Part shown: positions 13,801 to 25,000 of the stretch, in pieces
Layout of the letters: the number at the start of each line of letters is the position of its first letter
How positions within the stretch are numbered: position 1 is the stretch's first letter
Origin: Undaria pinnatifida
Taxonomy: Eukaryota; Sar; Phaeophyceae; Laminariales; Alariaceae
Length of the DNA: 64,000 nt
Assembly (NCBI GenBank): GCA_012845835.1
Contig: JABAKD010000108.1
Location: 722,001-786,000, forward strand
Direction: 5' to 3'
Notes under the pieces: model-generated
What the model was told of the DNA's origin: nothing
What the model saw: only the letters and a program-made list of their open reading frames with translations
Databases searched by the model: none
Made by a program: the position numbers and the translations under genes

Positions 13801-14446
13801 GGCAGTATGGTCCTAGGGACCGACTATTACTATTATACTGTATATATTATACTATAGTATGAAGGACCGCGTACTATTCAATACGATATGGATACAAATA
13901 GTATATATATAGTAATTGACAGTCGATATTGCATCTTGTGTTGTAACTAAAAGCGCGAAAAAAGGAGTCGGCGCTACCTTCTTGTCACCTCATCCCTCAA
14001 CTCCCAGTACACTAAATAAATATTGATATTTCCACCAATGCAATTCGGCGCAAGCCGCGATCTACGATGCACGACCGGTGGTACCACTTGGTTACTTGCG
14101 AACGTCAGCAGTGTCCATAAATTTGCTGACCACGAACTGCCCGCCCGTTTTCAGAATGGATGCGACTAAAAACTTAGGTTTGGTATGAATGGAACACCAG
14201 GCGCTAAATGAATTACAAGCACGCCAACCCCCCGCCCCCCCCCCCGCGCCCCCTCCCCTTCCCATGCACGCACTTCTTGTCAAAACACGCGCACTGCCTA
14301 TTTCAGCGTTGAACAAAGAACGCATACTCGGGATGGGAGGAAAGGACACCCTACAGCTTTTAACTCGATCGACCGACGAAAAGACAAAACAGCAGGCCGC
14401 CAAAGCATTAGCAAACTTAGATTCAAGCGCGCATGGCCGAAAATGA
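4462..14446 (+). CDS. Armadillo-repeat protein
   Basis: Predicted scaffold or adaptor protein of about 270 aa, almost wholly armadillo (ARM) repeats. Exons: 4462-4522, 5732-5851, 11113-11235, 12129-12374, 13356-13478 and 14307-14446. Every exon ends after the first base of a codon (phase 1), and lengths of 120, 123, 246 and 123 nt equal one, one, two and one repeats. Residues 1-20 are an acidic/basic leader (MGIGESKEEKVNDDVVLVED). Diagnostic ARM blocks follow: QVAEKLANEAVK, AVHALANLSVD, AAKALANLGVN, AVAALANLAVN, CARALRNLSVN and AAKALANL. Such repeats form a right-handed helical solenoid that binds peptides; the partner is unknown. Intron 2 is 5.26 kb and full of repeats. The stop at 14444-14446 comes eight residues after the last repeat; an alternative last exon is described at 14823. 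The start is the first ATG of a short exon with a GTAAGC donor. Confidence 0.88.
4985..5350. repeat. Foldback-like pair of dispersed-repeat copies around (AAC)n / (GTT)n
   Basis: A reverse copy (4985-5040) of a dispersed element ends in (AAC)n at 5041-5066. After ~120 bp a (GTT)n tract (5186-5281) leads into a forward copy of the same element (5284-5350, containing CCGTGGTCACAGGACAGGCT). The same architecture recurs at 26858-27750. Here the copies are partial. The tract lies in intron 1 of the armadillo gene and gives spurious poly-Leu and poly-Val frames. Confidence 0.6.
5530..5553. repeat. Poly-A tract
   Basis: An uninterrupted run of about 24 A in intron 1 of the armadillo gene. It could be the tail of an old retroposed sequence, but no target-site duplication was recognised. 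Confidence 0.7.
6094..6383. repeat. 147-bp tandem duplication
   Basis: Two adjacent copies (starting 6094 and 6241) of a unit beginning ATAGCTACCAGGTATTAA and containing GTGCTGTTTTGTGCTGTTTT. They differ at only a few positions, so the duplication is recent. Each copy holds ACCAGGTA and TACACCTGGTATC. Confidence 0.85.
6691..6976 (+). repeat. 5' LTR
   Basis: Left long terminal repeat, near-identical to 8559-8841. Shared blocks include GGATCCATGTATAAGGTG and GTCACCGTCTTGAGTCATC. Confidence 0.88.
6998..7393 (+). CDS. Small coiled-coil-like reading frame inside the LTR element
   Basis: A 131-codon frame between the LTRs. From about residue 45 it is rich in K, R, E, L and A in a heptad-like pattern (LQKRVREVGLAEAALRASYA, then RKMDERVALFENERGREMRE). 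No known Gag, protease or polymerase motif is visible. It could be a reduced Gag-like protein or a captured host fragment. The only support for coding is its length and the element context. Confidence 0.3.
   Translation: MISIGKRSQGQPTEVGKSHVRSGGFWHYCCRSDYIREDVKLLKMIQITLQKRVREVGLAEAALRASYAKEVYGLTTFWSWRVSMMHDALRLLRGEHELQADVMRKMDERVALFENERGREMREIHEIREER
7513..8064 (+). other. Proline-rich, (CCG)n-expanded frame inside the LTR element
   Basis: A 183-codon open frame whose middle (7620-7780) is a CCG/CCA/TCA expansion giving long proline runs. The other two frames and the opposite strand are also open because of the repeat, so coding status is doubtful. Outside the repeat no domain is recognised. 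Confidence 0.3.
8546..8558 (+). other. Polypurine tract of the LTR element
   Basis: GAGGAGGGGGGA lies directly before the TGTTGG start of the 3' LTR, the position where plus-strand DNA synthesis is primed in LTR retrotransposons. Confidence 0.7.
8559..8841 (+). repeat. 3' LTR
   Basis: Right long terminal repeat, ending ATATCAACA and followed by GTTCA. It is 3 bp shorter than the left copy, with about 15 substitutions. Confidence 0.88.
9405..10290. repeat. ~217-bp satellite, about 4-5 units
   Basis: The phrase GCGGGG(T/C)GGTAT(C/A)GA recurs near 9408, 9629, 9844, 10062 and 10247, giving spacings of about 221, 215, 218 and 185 bp. Each unit then has GGATCACCGTTTTC or similar, GTTGGAGTTG, and a CCTATCCTCC block. 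It is GC-richer than the surrounding intron. Frames through it are repeat shadows. Confidence 0.85.
10665..10843. repeat. (CAGA)n / (CAGG)n microsatellite
   Basis: About 180 bp of CAGA units with scattered CAGG variants. The opposite strand gives a spurious Leu-Ser-Val-Cys repeat protein. Confidence 0.95.
11236..14306 (+). other. Introns 3-5 of the armadillo gene
   Basis: Three introns (11236-12128, 12375-13355, 13479-14306) with GTGAG or GTGGG donors and CAG acceptors. They are AT-rich with several ACCAGGTA/TACCTGGT motifs (for example near 11297, 12891 and 13744). No other gene or element was recognised. Confidence 0.6.
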
Positions 14447-14822
14447 TCAACTTGCTCGCTGGATGGAGGCGAGGAAAGGCTGTTGTTTTTGTTGCATGGC
14501 GTTGGTGTTGCGGTGGTTCTGGGGAGTTTGTAGAGCACGGCATGCAGGAAGGGGGCGGTGCTGCTATTCGTAGCTACCGTGAGCGGTTTGAGATGTTGCT
14601 CGGTTGCCATTGAATGGCCGTGTGTTTTACTAATTAAATCTATACTTGGCCGTGCTTGTTGCGATAGATCCAAGGTTGTGGAGGTGGTTGAAATGTAGCG
14701 GCATGGATTCGAGAGATAGTTGAAGGCGGAAGCGGTGAGTGTGTCGGTCACTAATCGATGTTAAACATAATGCTTGCAAGAATAACTAACTATTCATTTT
14801 TTTTCAACACACCCGAAAGCAG

Positions 14823-14923
14823 CACACAATCCGCGACGGCATTTCCTACCCGGGGGAGGTCCTGTGGGCCGGACACATCCCATTGAGTTCATTGCCGATG
14901 AAACTAAAGTGTCATTGATTTAG
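14823..14923 (+). other. Possible alternative last exon of the armadillo gene
   Basis: A strong acceptor (T-rich tract 14795-14805, AG at 14821-14822) precedes a frame of 32 codons and a TAG. In the phase used by every other exon of the gene it reads HNPRRHFLPGGG and onward to FIADETKVSLI. To reach it, the exon starting at 14307 would need a donor, but that exon contains no usable GT. A GC donor at 14427 would keep the phase. This is either a rare GC-AG intron or a relic. Confidence 0.35.
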
Positions 14924-15029
14924 TATGCCCTGTGGAGTAGCTGGTGAAATTGGTTCCTACTACCCGGTATTAAGTCAAATATGCAGGTTCGGACCCTCAC
15001 TAGTGCATACGTGCACATACTCGTGCTCA

Positions 15030-15290
15030 TGAGGATTTTTTCGATTATTATAGCGTAAATAATTGACCACAATAAAGGCGCGAGAGCGTGAGTTAGCAAT
15101 AATCGAGATGGAAATCGACGAGCAGAAAAAAAACGAAAAGAGACAATGCCGAAGTCTACAAAAACCCTGTGCGCGATAAAAATGAAGGCACGTACCGGGG
15201 GGGAGAAGGGAAGACACCTGTGACCATGGCTTGTCCAGAAGGTCGAAGAGGGCAAAATGTCTCAAGAGTTGAGCTGGAAAGTAAAAAGTT
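15030..15290 (-). repeat. Dispersed repeat family A (minus copy)
   Basis: Reverse complement shares blocks with 58243-58440: CTGGACAAGCC(A/G)TGGTCACAG, CTTCTCCCCCC, GCCTTCA.TTTTATCGCGCA and TTGCTAACTCACGCTCTCGC. Partial copies lie at 23625-23790, 26487-26665, 52460-52620 and 58743-58905. Confidence 0.7.
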
Positions 15291-16059
15291 ATGACAAGAA
15301 AAAAAAAAGTAAACCCGCGGGCATATCCTATGTGGGTACACCTTTAGTACTATCACCTATGGTACCTTAAGCCGGCTACCTATTCGCCCCAACCACCTTC
15401 ATGCGAACAGCTATTGCATCGCCTATTCGCCTATTCGCCTATTCCCGGCATTGGTATCTGGTATGAGTACCGCCTTCCAGAAGCGTGGCGTGGTGTATTC
15501 TACCCGTGTTCTACTCATCCCGAAACAACATGCTTTCCTATTATATAACCCCACCCCAACCCTTCGAACACTCCGCCCTCTCCTCACTGGTTGTACGACT
15601 TACAGGATACACTTGATAAACTGATGCATTTCCTTCCACAGCTGTCAGATTTTGTCCCCCTCAAAAACGGGTTTTATGGTTTTCGCGCACAGACTGACTA
15701 ACATCACCCTGTTGACCCTGGTACAAGCTACACTGTAGTTCCAAGGGGAGTCGCCGACCTATATCCTTAACGAGGACACACACCCAGCAATACGCGCGAT
15801 CGGAGTATCACACACAGCTTGCAAAGATGAGTTTCGACAAAATCTTCGATCTCACGGCTGGAGTGTATTTCTTCTTTTTTATAATATATATATGACGACG
15901 GGTGCTGTACGACACTCTATAACAGCTGTTTAGCATCCTGAGGAACCGTAGCCGCCTCTACCACAGTGCATCACCCAATAAACCCAACAAACCCAATAAA
16001 CGTCTACACGTTTTTTTTTTAGCACAGCGAATATCATTTACCAGGGCCCACCGGCGTGC

Positions 16060-19000
16060 TTATGCGATAGCCATGGCCAGCCATTCTTTCAACGACTGAA
16101 AAGACACAAAACATGAAGCAATTTCCATAACGTGGGCACTTTGCGCGTACCACCAAGGTCTTGCAAACGTTCCATTTAACACTCGTTTACTAAGAGGGAG
16201 ATTGTCTCTATTGTCCTGCTGGTGTGGAGTGTAGCGTACAATGCATCCCCTCCGTCCTTGCTCCGCTCCTTCGCTTATTCGTCCACCGCCAAGAAAGTCG
16301 GCAGAGACAACTCCCCACCCTGCATAAAAAAACAACGTTAGCGAAACAGTGCAAGGACACGAAGTGCGCCGCACAAAACCGTCGTTTGAAATACTCGAAA
16401 TGGAAAAAGGACAGCTTTGTCACGCAAGTTCGCGCGTATGTGGTACCTGGTATCTGTTATACGGTGTACGGTACAAAGCGCGCCAGTGGACAGATGGTGC
16501 GGTAGCTCGCTCGCTGGCTTGAGGCTTACCAGCTCTATGTCTTGAGCGCTAGTAAGTCCAGCGGTCGACGCCATATCACCCTCTCGGAATATATGTACAA
16601 GTATATATATATATTATTATTAAGATAGTACGACGTACAACTATACTGCCGAGAATACGGTGTAGGAATCGCCCTCACTGGATACAGTGCCATACATGAC
16701 AACACCGCTCCACATTTGCCTGGGGCAATATACCACTCCCAAACTCTCGGGCGCCTAATCGCTTCAACCTAGCAATAGTTTTGAGATTCGACGCCAGCTA
16801 CTGCTCCACAAGCCTCATAGATGCAGCACAAATCGCGCGCATATGGCGTGTGGCGTTCCAAATGAAGACGGGCGGGCAGTGCAACACCTCAACCAAGTAA
16901 GCCAAGCATGTGGACATGAGCAAAAAAAAACAAGGGTTCGTTTAGTAGGGTATGCTACGTCTACTCTGGACGTGCCTGTGTATCTACCCGCGTATAACCA
17001 ACATAATCGAGCGTCGCACCCGGGTTCCGCAGAGTAAAACGCCTTAATTACCGTAAACTACACAAGATAACACACCCCCGGTGATACATTTGAGCGCTTG
17101 AAAATATTATCACCGGGTGTGGTATCCTGTGGGGGGTGTGGTATCTTGTGTAGCCCCGGTGATAGAGTGCTGGTCGCGGCGGCCCCCAGGGGGTGTGATA
17201 AACCAGGGGGTGTGATAGCACGTCCGACCTCCCACGGGGTACGTTTGGGGGTGTGATAAATGGGGGGGTGTGATAAACCAGGGGGTGTGATAGCACGTCC
17301 GAACACCCACAGGGTGTGTTTGGGGGTGTGATAAATAAGGGGGTGTGATAAACCAGGGGGTGTGATAACCTCCGAACACCCACAGGTCGTGCTTGGGGGG
17401 GGATACCGAAGCACTCCTTGTAGAGTTGAGCCGCTGCTGCGGCACACTTAAAGGGGTGTGGTATTGCGGGGTGGTGATACCTGTCCGAACGTCCGCACAC
17501 ACGGTATGTTTTTGCGCCTGCTGTACAGCTGCGGTCGAAGCAGTTGTCGGAGAAGCGGGGGCACATGCAGAGGCATTTTGCTCTCCCTCAACGTTCATGT
17601 TGTTGGAGGTCTCCACACGGGGTGTTCCCCCCGCACACAGGGTGTAATGTTGTGTGCCCACGGGGCAGATGTTCTATTGACCCCGGTGGTAGAAAAGAGG
17701 GACCCTGTGAATGTATGCGGCGTAACTAAAATTATCACCGGGGTGTGGTATCTTGTGTAGCCCCGGTGATAAATCGATGGTTGCAAAAATGCGCCCAAAA
17801 TTATCACCGGGGTGTCGTATTCTGTGGGGGGTGTGGTATCTTATGTGGGTGTGTTATCTTGTGTAGTTTACGGTACGCCCGTGAAGCAATCTCAAAGTTG
17901 TACACAATAAATCTCCCTGAAGAACAGACGAAACAATCTCAGACTTGTCCACGCCCTACCACCTCGCCTCCTCATCAATGCGACAAATCCATTGCAGATC
18001 GACACACGCCCAAGAAAACAAAGAGCCGGGGTGAGGGAATCTCACCTCCGAGTGTCGATGAAGCACGCTGATCCCGTAAGCCGGTTTGAGGTCTGTGCGA
18101 AGCTCAAAGGCCTGTCTCTCCCACAAGAACGCCACCCTGCGTTGCAAAACCTTTGGCCTAGCAGCATCCGCCTTTTCTCGCTCGATCTTATTGAAAGCTT
18201 CTTCTGACAGATGCCTTGTGTCGTCGGCGACTGTACCGTCGTCATAGCTATAAAGGGTCGTTATTCCATACACGAACATTCCTGATCACAAACACAAGTG
18301 ATCGTTGCAAAAAGGTCGTTATTCTGTACACGAGCAATACTGTTGGCACACACGAGTGATCATTCGTGACATTGAAGGACGACCGACTACTACAATAACA
18401 GGACCGTCACCAAGCAATACAATGCAATACAATGCAATACAGTGCAATACAATGCAATACAATGCAATACAACGCAATACAATGCAATACAATCAAATAC
18501 GATACGATACAATGCAGGACAATGCAATACAATGCAATACAATGCAATACAATACGATACAAGATTACACTATACAAAACAAGAGCGTGACAATATTATA
18601 CCATACAATACAAGAGCGATCACTCGTCACCTTGAACGAATGGTTGACAAAAACAGACAGACCGACAGACAGACAGACACACCATCAAGCAAGCAGTGGC
18701 TTCGAAAAGGCAGCCGCGGTAAAAATGCGCGAATCAATCTACGGTCGTTGCAGCGACAAGATAATCTACGGAAATTGTGTTTCATCTTCGAAGGCGCTGG
18801 TGTGCGTGCGCTATGTTCGACAACCAGCGTCCACTGGAACACTTGAACACTTGACACGAAGCGAAAAATCGGCGAGAGTGGAAGGGAGTCGCTACTACGT
18901 TGAGCGGGCTAAATGAGCAAGCCCGCTACTCTTGGAAAAGACGACATTGTGAGTAAATGGGTTAATGAAAGGTGAACGAAAGGTGAACGAGTGAGTGAAT

Positions 19001-22000
19001 GAGTGAATGAAAGGTGAATGAAAGGTGAATGAAACATCAACCATCAAATTGAATGAAACATCAACCACAAAAGTGAATGAAACAACCATTAGAGTGAACG
19101 AAAAACACGTGCTACGGCAGAGGTGCGCTTTTCTGTTCTTGGTTTATTTCTTGACCACTTGAGAAGCTCTACTTGTATGCTATGGTATGCTATGCTATAC
19201 TTGTATGCCTAGACTATAACCCAATAGGTGTTTTGTTTGTTGGGAAAACCGAAAAGGTGAATCCGACGAACAAACAAACCCATGGCATACAAGGTATCCA
19301 ACGGAACTTGCTGCAAAACAAAGAGCTAAATTCCGACGATTTTATGACCAGTATGAATACGAATATGAATAGGTCAAGGAGCCCCGTCTTTCTGAAATAA
19401 AAGAGGCCAAACACTGCTCCCTTCCTCTATCGTAGCCTTTATCGTAGCCTTTATCGTAACCTTTATCGTAGCCTCTATCGTAGCCTTCATCGTGGCCTTT
19501 ATCGTAGCCTTTATCGTAGCCTTTATCGTGGCCTTTATCGTAGCTTTCATCGTAGCCGTTTTCGTAGCCTTCATCGTAGCCTTTATCGTAGCCTTCATCG
19601 TAGCCTTTATCGTAGCGCGTATCACTAACAAATAGGTGAAGGTTTTGCTATTGTAATCGCAATAGATCACAAGAGGGAGCCGCCAACTCTCCGTTGAGGT
19701 AGGAGCTACAAAAGACAGGCTTGTATCGGGCATCCAACTCACGAAACTCACCACCTCTACCCCTCTTTTCCAAAAAAGCCTCGCTCGACACGCACACCGG
19801 AGGAGCTTCATTTTTCGCCGAGGTGTGTGCTACGAGAAGGTTGCTTTCCCTTGTCGCTGCATCTCGTCGAAGGAATATCTGCTTCGTGTAGCGGTCAGCA
19901 ATCAAATCAGAAACAAATCGATACAAAATATCGATGTACATGTGTACAATAACAAGGGAGCGGGGGAAGAGTGGAAAACCGTTTTATTAATAATAGTGCA
20001 ATTACAAGTGTAATCAACATCCGGCCTGACAGCAAAAATATCAAGTGCGCTATGTTGCCAGAATGATCCAGTGATGGTACCAATACAGAGCATCCGTGGT
20101 GGCCCCTTCTATTACACGCCGACACCGCAGCTTCTTTCCATCGTCATCATCAACCAACTTCTGGGCCAGAAACATGTTTCCCGTCATGCGATGAACCCAC
20201 GTGTTCCTTCGCATGGCATGCGCATATCCAAACGACTATTTCAACCACAACAGTGCGCCAGCTACGAATAACGCCAGTCATGTAGGCAGTGACATATAAC
20301 ACCCGCTCTGAAAATTTGCGCGGTGCATGACACATCTGTCAAGCGTGTTCCACTGGCCAACGTCATTGGTTCAACGTAATTGGTCAGTCACATCGGTCAG
20401 TTTCGATTCGTCAATGTCATTGGTCAGTCACCTTTTCCGCCTGAAATTCTTCCGTCGGTACAGGAAACTCCTCGAGCGGCGGTGGAGGCTTCGTCAGGAG
20501 AAACTTGCCAAGCTTCCGGGGTTTGCATGGCAGGCCGACTAGCCTCGAGGCGGCGGCCGTCACTCGATCCATTTTGGCTTCGAAGTCCGTGGAGTTGTCG
20601 ACGATGATTTGACGGGGATGACCCAGCCAGGCCGCTTCAGTTCGCGCATCCACCTTCCCATTCCGAAACGACACACACATTTGACTTTTGATTCAATAGT
20701 ACCAACACTGCGCAGCTAATTTTCGTGAGGCTTTAAACTTGAGCAGCTGTATTAAAGTGCGGCTTCATACACACATAAACACATACAGACATACAGACCT
20801 AATGACATATACGCATAGGACGAAAAATACAGTAAAACACAAACTGCACTTGAGCGGTATTCGGTAACTCCTCAATTCACCCAAGCCCCGTCTGTCAACA
20901 ACGCTTTAGGCAAAACCTACTACCCCTATGGCCGTACGCGCCACACCTACTAACGTACTAATATCACCATCACACTCAAGGAGGCGGTGTGTCGCGCGGA
21001 CGGGGTGGCTCTGGCGATGCAACTGCCGATCACGCAAGTAGATGTTAATGGGTCGCGAGACGGGTGATGAAAATATACCAGGTATTTTTTTCCCCGGCGA
21101 TTTATGTTTAATGTACGAGTACAACACAAAGGGATGAGGCCTGAATGCCGTTCGATCTATGAATATAATATTCATATCACCACTTTACATCCTTCCGCCC
21201 TCTTCTACGTGTAAGAACAGGTTAGCCTTTATCCAAGTGATTTTTGGTTTTCAAAAAAAATAAAAGGATGAGGCCGGAATGTCCTTCGACAGCTTATGAT
21301 ATTCATACCAACACTCTACCTGGTATATGTTTTCGCCCACCAAGCCACCCCAACAATGAATTGTTATCAAAACAATATTAAAAGCATTTAGCGACTGCGG
21401 TACACCCACGTACGTTCACGTTCGATAAGGTATTTCACATCATACATTATACGTATTTTTGCGATATGGTAGTTCATTTCTAATGATATGGTACTTCATA
21501 TGTACTTACTTTTATTATATCGCATCCCACAAGTAGTATGTGATATATCATATCATATCATATCATATCATATCATATGGCCTTTCGTATGTCACACGCA
21601 CATTTATGGCCGCCTCGACAGACTCGCTCCTTGCTTCGTTGTTGTCCAGCGAGTAGTGCTTTTCCGCTCCAGAGGCTGCCGTCACAAGGTGGAGGATGCC
21701 GTCGTAGCGACCATCGCGCAAGGATACCTCGTCCATGCCATTTGCTTTCACCTGCGAATGGAGGGAGGCGGACCACTTTTCGCATGTGAGAAACAAGATG
21801 CTTCGCCCCCTGGGACACGCAAAGGCACCTATTCATCGTCTTACTCCTATTCATCGTACTCCTAGTCAACCCCTGTGGGCTTCAGAAAGAAAAAAAACTG
21901 ATTGCAGCACCGACCAAACAGAGCAGCCGGGGCTGCTTGGGTAGGGGCAGCGTCCGCTTTGCAATGGAAGGACCTGCACTGGACGACACGCATGCAGCAT

Positions 22001-25000
22001 GCCTTAGGGTTACGACTTTCGTGCTGCTACAAGACATTCTTAAGCACTTTAATCAGGACCGCAATAGTCCTTGTCATGCTCGATACATATCGTCCCAAGA
22101 GCATTGCTAGTTTTTCTTTTTGACAACGTTGTTGTCGGGACAGCCGAGCTGGACAGGATCGGCATTATAAAAGACACTCTCTGGAAAGTTAAGCGCACCC
22201 CTAGGCACGGCGGGAAAGGTGGCTGGTGTGTGGAAATGTTCCCTCCCCGTAGTTGGTACACGACACCACTACACCACCACACCACCACACCACCACACCA
22301 CGACACCACGACACCACTACACGACACCACTACACCACCACACCACTACATCACTACACCACTACTGCACTGCTGCTGCTGCCAAGGTACTTGAGAAGTC
22401 TTGCTTGCCGAGCGACCAGCGAAGCTTGAATGATCATTTGTTGAACTCTGCTTTAGAACAAATAAAATCCGCGAAACGTGCATTTTGCAAGTCTGCAAGG
22501 TCCCAGTTATATTGCAATTGGAATATCGTATGCACCTGCGTGCGTGCGTCCTTCACGTGAAGCCGGTATTTCTACCCATCCACGTCCGTTACATCCTGTG
22601 TCTTTGCCGATTGTTCACCTTCGTAGTACACAGAGAGAATGGCTACGTGGCCACAACCTGCGACACATAGATATACTTGGTAGATCGCAAACACAGAAAG
22701 GAGAATTGGCCATGCAATGCAATGCCATACGTACTGGATGCGAAAAAGTGGACCATACGCAAGCTAGCACACCAGGCAGACATTGCAGGAGAGAAAGAGA
22801 AAGAGAAAACATAGGCAAGATTTTTGCACATTTTTATATTTTAGAAGCGTTTCGGCGAACTTACAAGGCTAGTCCATTCTTCCGGCGGCATGTAGACCGA
22901 TCCGTCCATTAGTCCTCGATCCGAGAGCAATATCGATGCTTGGCCGTTAACGTAAGCGAACCGTTCGAAACCGTCCTCCTGCGTGATTTGAAGCCTGGCC
23001 ACCCGACAAACCCAACACGTACGATGTCGCCAAGGGCAAAACCACGACGTCAGGATTAGGGATTACAGACGTCGCTTCATGGTCGAAGGCTTGTTATTTT
23101 GGACGTTGGACGCTGCATTGTCTTGTCGACGACGGTTTAAGATGGCGAATGATGTCATGGCTTTTTCGTAACAGCCAGATCTCTTTTTACGAGTAGTTGT
23201 CTTTCTCTGGGTCTCATTGATGCTGCATATGCATATAGAAAACGGCTGCACTCCAGAACAAAAGCACGCGGTTGGCGCAGAATATTGGCAGCAGGTGTGT
23301 ACTCACGATAAAATGCCCCATTGGAACGCGAATCGATTTGCCGGCGTACCGGCGTCTGCCAAGGTGAGTCCGTTGGTGAACATGCACGTTGCAGCTTCGG
23401 GCACCGTGAACACACGGAATCTGCGCAAAATCAAACGAATACGAGCAACATGGAACAATGAATTGGGAAATGGGAGCGATCGCTGCGCCGTGCTGTGAAA
23501 GGAGAGTGAAAACATGCCGGGGGGCGGGGGCGGGGAGCGACCGAAGATTACACTATTAAACGGTTAGACTAGTCTTGCCCTTTTTTGTTTGTTTTCTCAT
23601 TCCATCCACGATCATCTTCACACTTACTCTTTCTCGTTCTCCCTCCCAGTAGTAGTATAACTCCGATCCGGGGTCACTAAGCAGGCTCTTCTCCCCCCTC
23701 CCCACTACGGTACACGCCTTCCTTGTTATCGAGGGAAGTATTCTGCACTTTCTTTCCTCGTCGACTCGCGTCGAATGGGGCTTACCTATTATTAATACTA
23801 CTAAACGATTCCATAAATTATATATAGCATCGACGACACCACACAACCCTGTCTACTGGGTGCGTCCGAACTACAGTGCAATGCGCTGAGGTGACCTGTA
23901 CGTACCAGGTCCACAACTCGCGCGCAGAATGGTGATATGCTGATATGCTGATACAACCACTGCTGTACGCTCAAACTATCAATACATGCTGGGGAAGATC
24001 GCACTACGATCAACAGCTGTCGCTGTTAGGTATCCATGTGGAACATATCTGATAGATAAGGTCTCAAGTCTCAAGTCTAGTCTCAAGTCTCAAAATAAAC
24101 TCTTTGTTTAAAAATACTTACGGACTCTTGCTCCACTCCGGAGGTCGCCTTGGGCATATTCTCCTGCCTCTGACCCATCCTTAGCTCTTAATTGCCGAGA
24201 GGAAAATAGATTTTTCCGGATCGGTTCTCGAGTTCTTTGGTGCAGATTAGATTCATTTGTTGACGGTAAGTCGGTGATTGTCGTACGTTTTGTATATTTA
24301 TTAATTTGTGAACCACATACACTCGAGCACACACGAGCACACGAGGCAGCCCTGACACACAGATACAGCAGCAGCAGCAGCAGCAAGCCACTCGATGTAG
24401 CACGAACACGCCGAGCCGCGGCGAGAGGCCTCCCGCTCGCGCGACTGACCCGCTTGCTCCTACTGTTTAGTCGACCTTAGTTTTTCCGATGATCGAACGA
24501 ACAACACCACCACAACAAGCAAGCACATACGTCACCATAAAATAAACAAACACACGTCACCAACCCACAACCAAACTACATAAGAACTAGCCGGTCGCAA
24601 GGGCTCACTAAAATTGGCGAGTACACGAGCACACGAGGACGAGACAACACCAACACAGACACAGCCGCAGCACAGCACAGCACGCGGTCCGCACCATCAT
24701 CGCCCCGCCCATTCCAAAGCAAGCTAATACTTGTGTTTCTCCATCTGCTTCCGTTTTTTTTTTCGTAATTCGTGCGGTACGTATAATATGGTCATACTGC
24801 TGTTCTGTTCGCGTTGGTATATACCTGGTAGATATTTGAACACTGTTTTTTGGTAACCTTGTTCTTTTTTTGCACACATCACGAAGACGACGCCGGGCAT
24901 TTCACGGCCGGTATAAAAAAAAGTCACCATAAATATACGTGCAAGTACTTCAGACGTACAAGTATGAATATGACAGTGCAGGTATTCATACTGCTGCTGT

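Larger units (their letters stand above)
14447..16059. other. Convergent intergenic region
   Basis: This lies between the armadillo stop and the predicted end of the TTD14-type gene. Apart from the possible exon at 14823-14923 and the dispersed repeat at 15030-15290, it holds short CCTATTCG repeats near 15420 and nothing else recognised. Both genes' 3' UTRs should lie here. Confidence 0.5.

Noticed and set aside
14092-14751. 219-codon minus-strand frame
   Set aside because: It lies antisense across the last armadillo exon, with no domain or splice signals.
16338-16574. A separate gene starting MASTAGLTSAQDIEL on the minus strand
   Set aside because: The same segment fits in phase as a late TTD14 exon (16580-16530) after HRHSE; a separate gene has no further supported exons.
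17188-17380. Regularly spaced repeats resembling a CRISPR array
   Set aside because: Units are ~70 bp with internal sub-repeats and no unique spacers, inside a TIR element of a eukaryotic intron.
19374-19811. Ala-Thr-Ile-Lys repeat protein
   Set aside because: It is translation of the 12-bp tandem repeat; the flanking part shows no known family.
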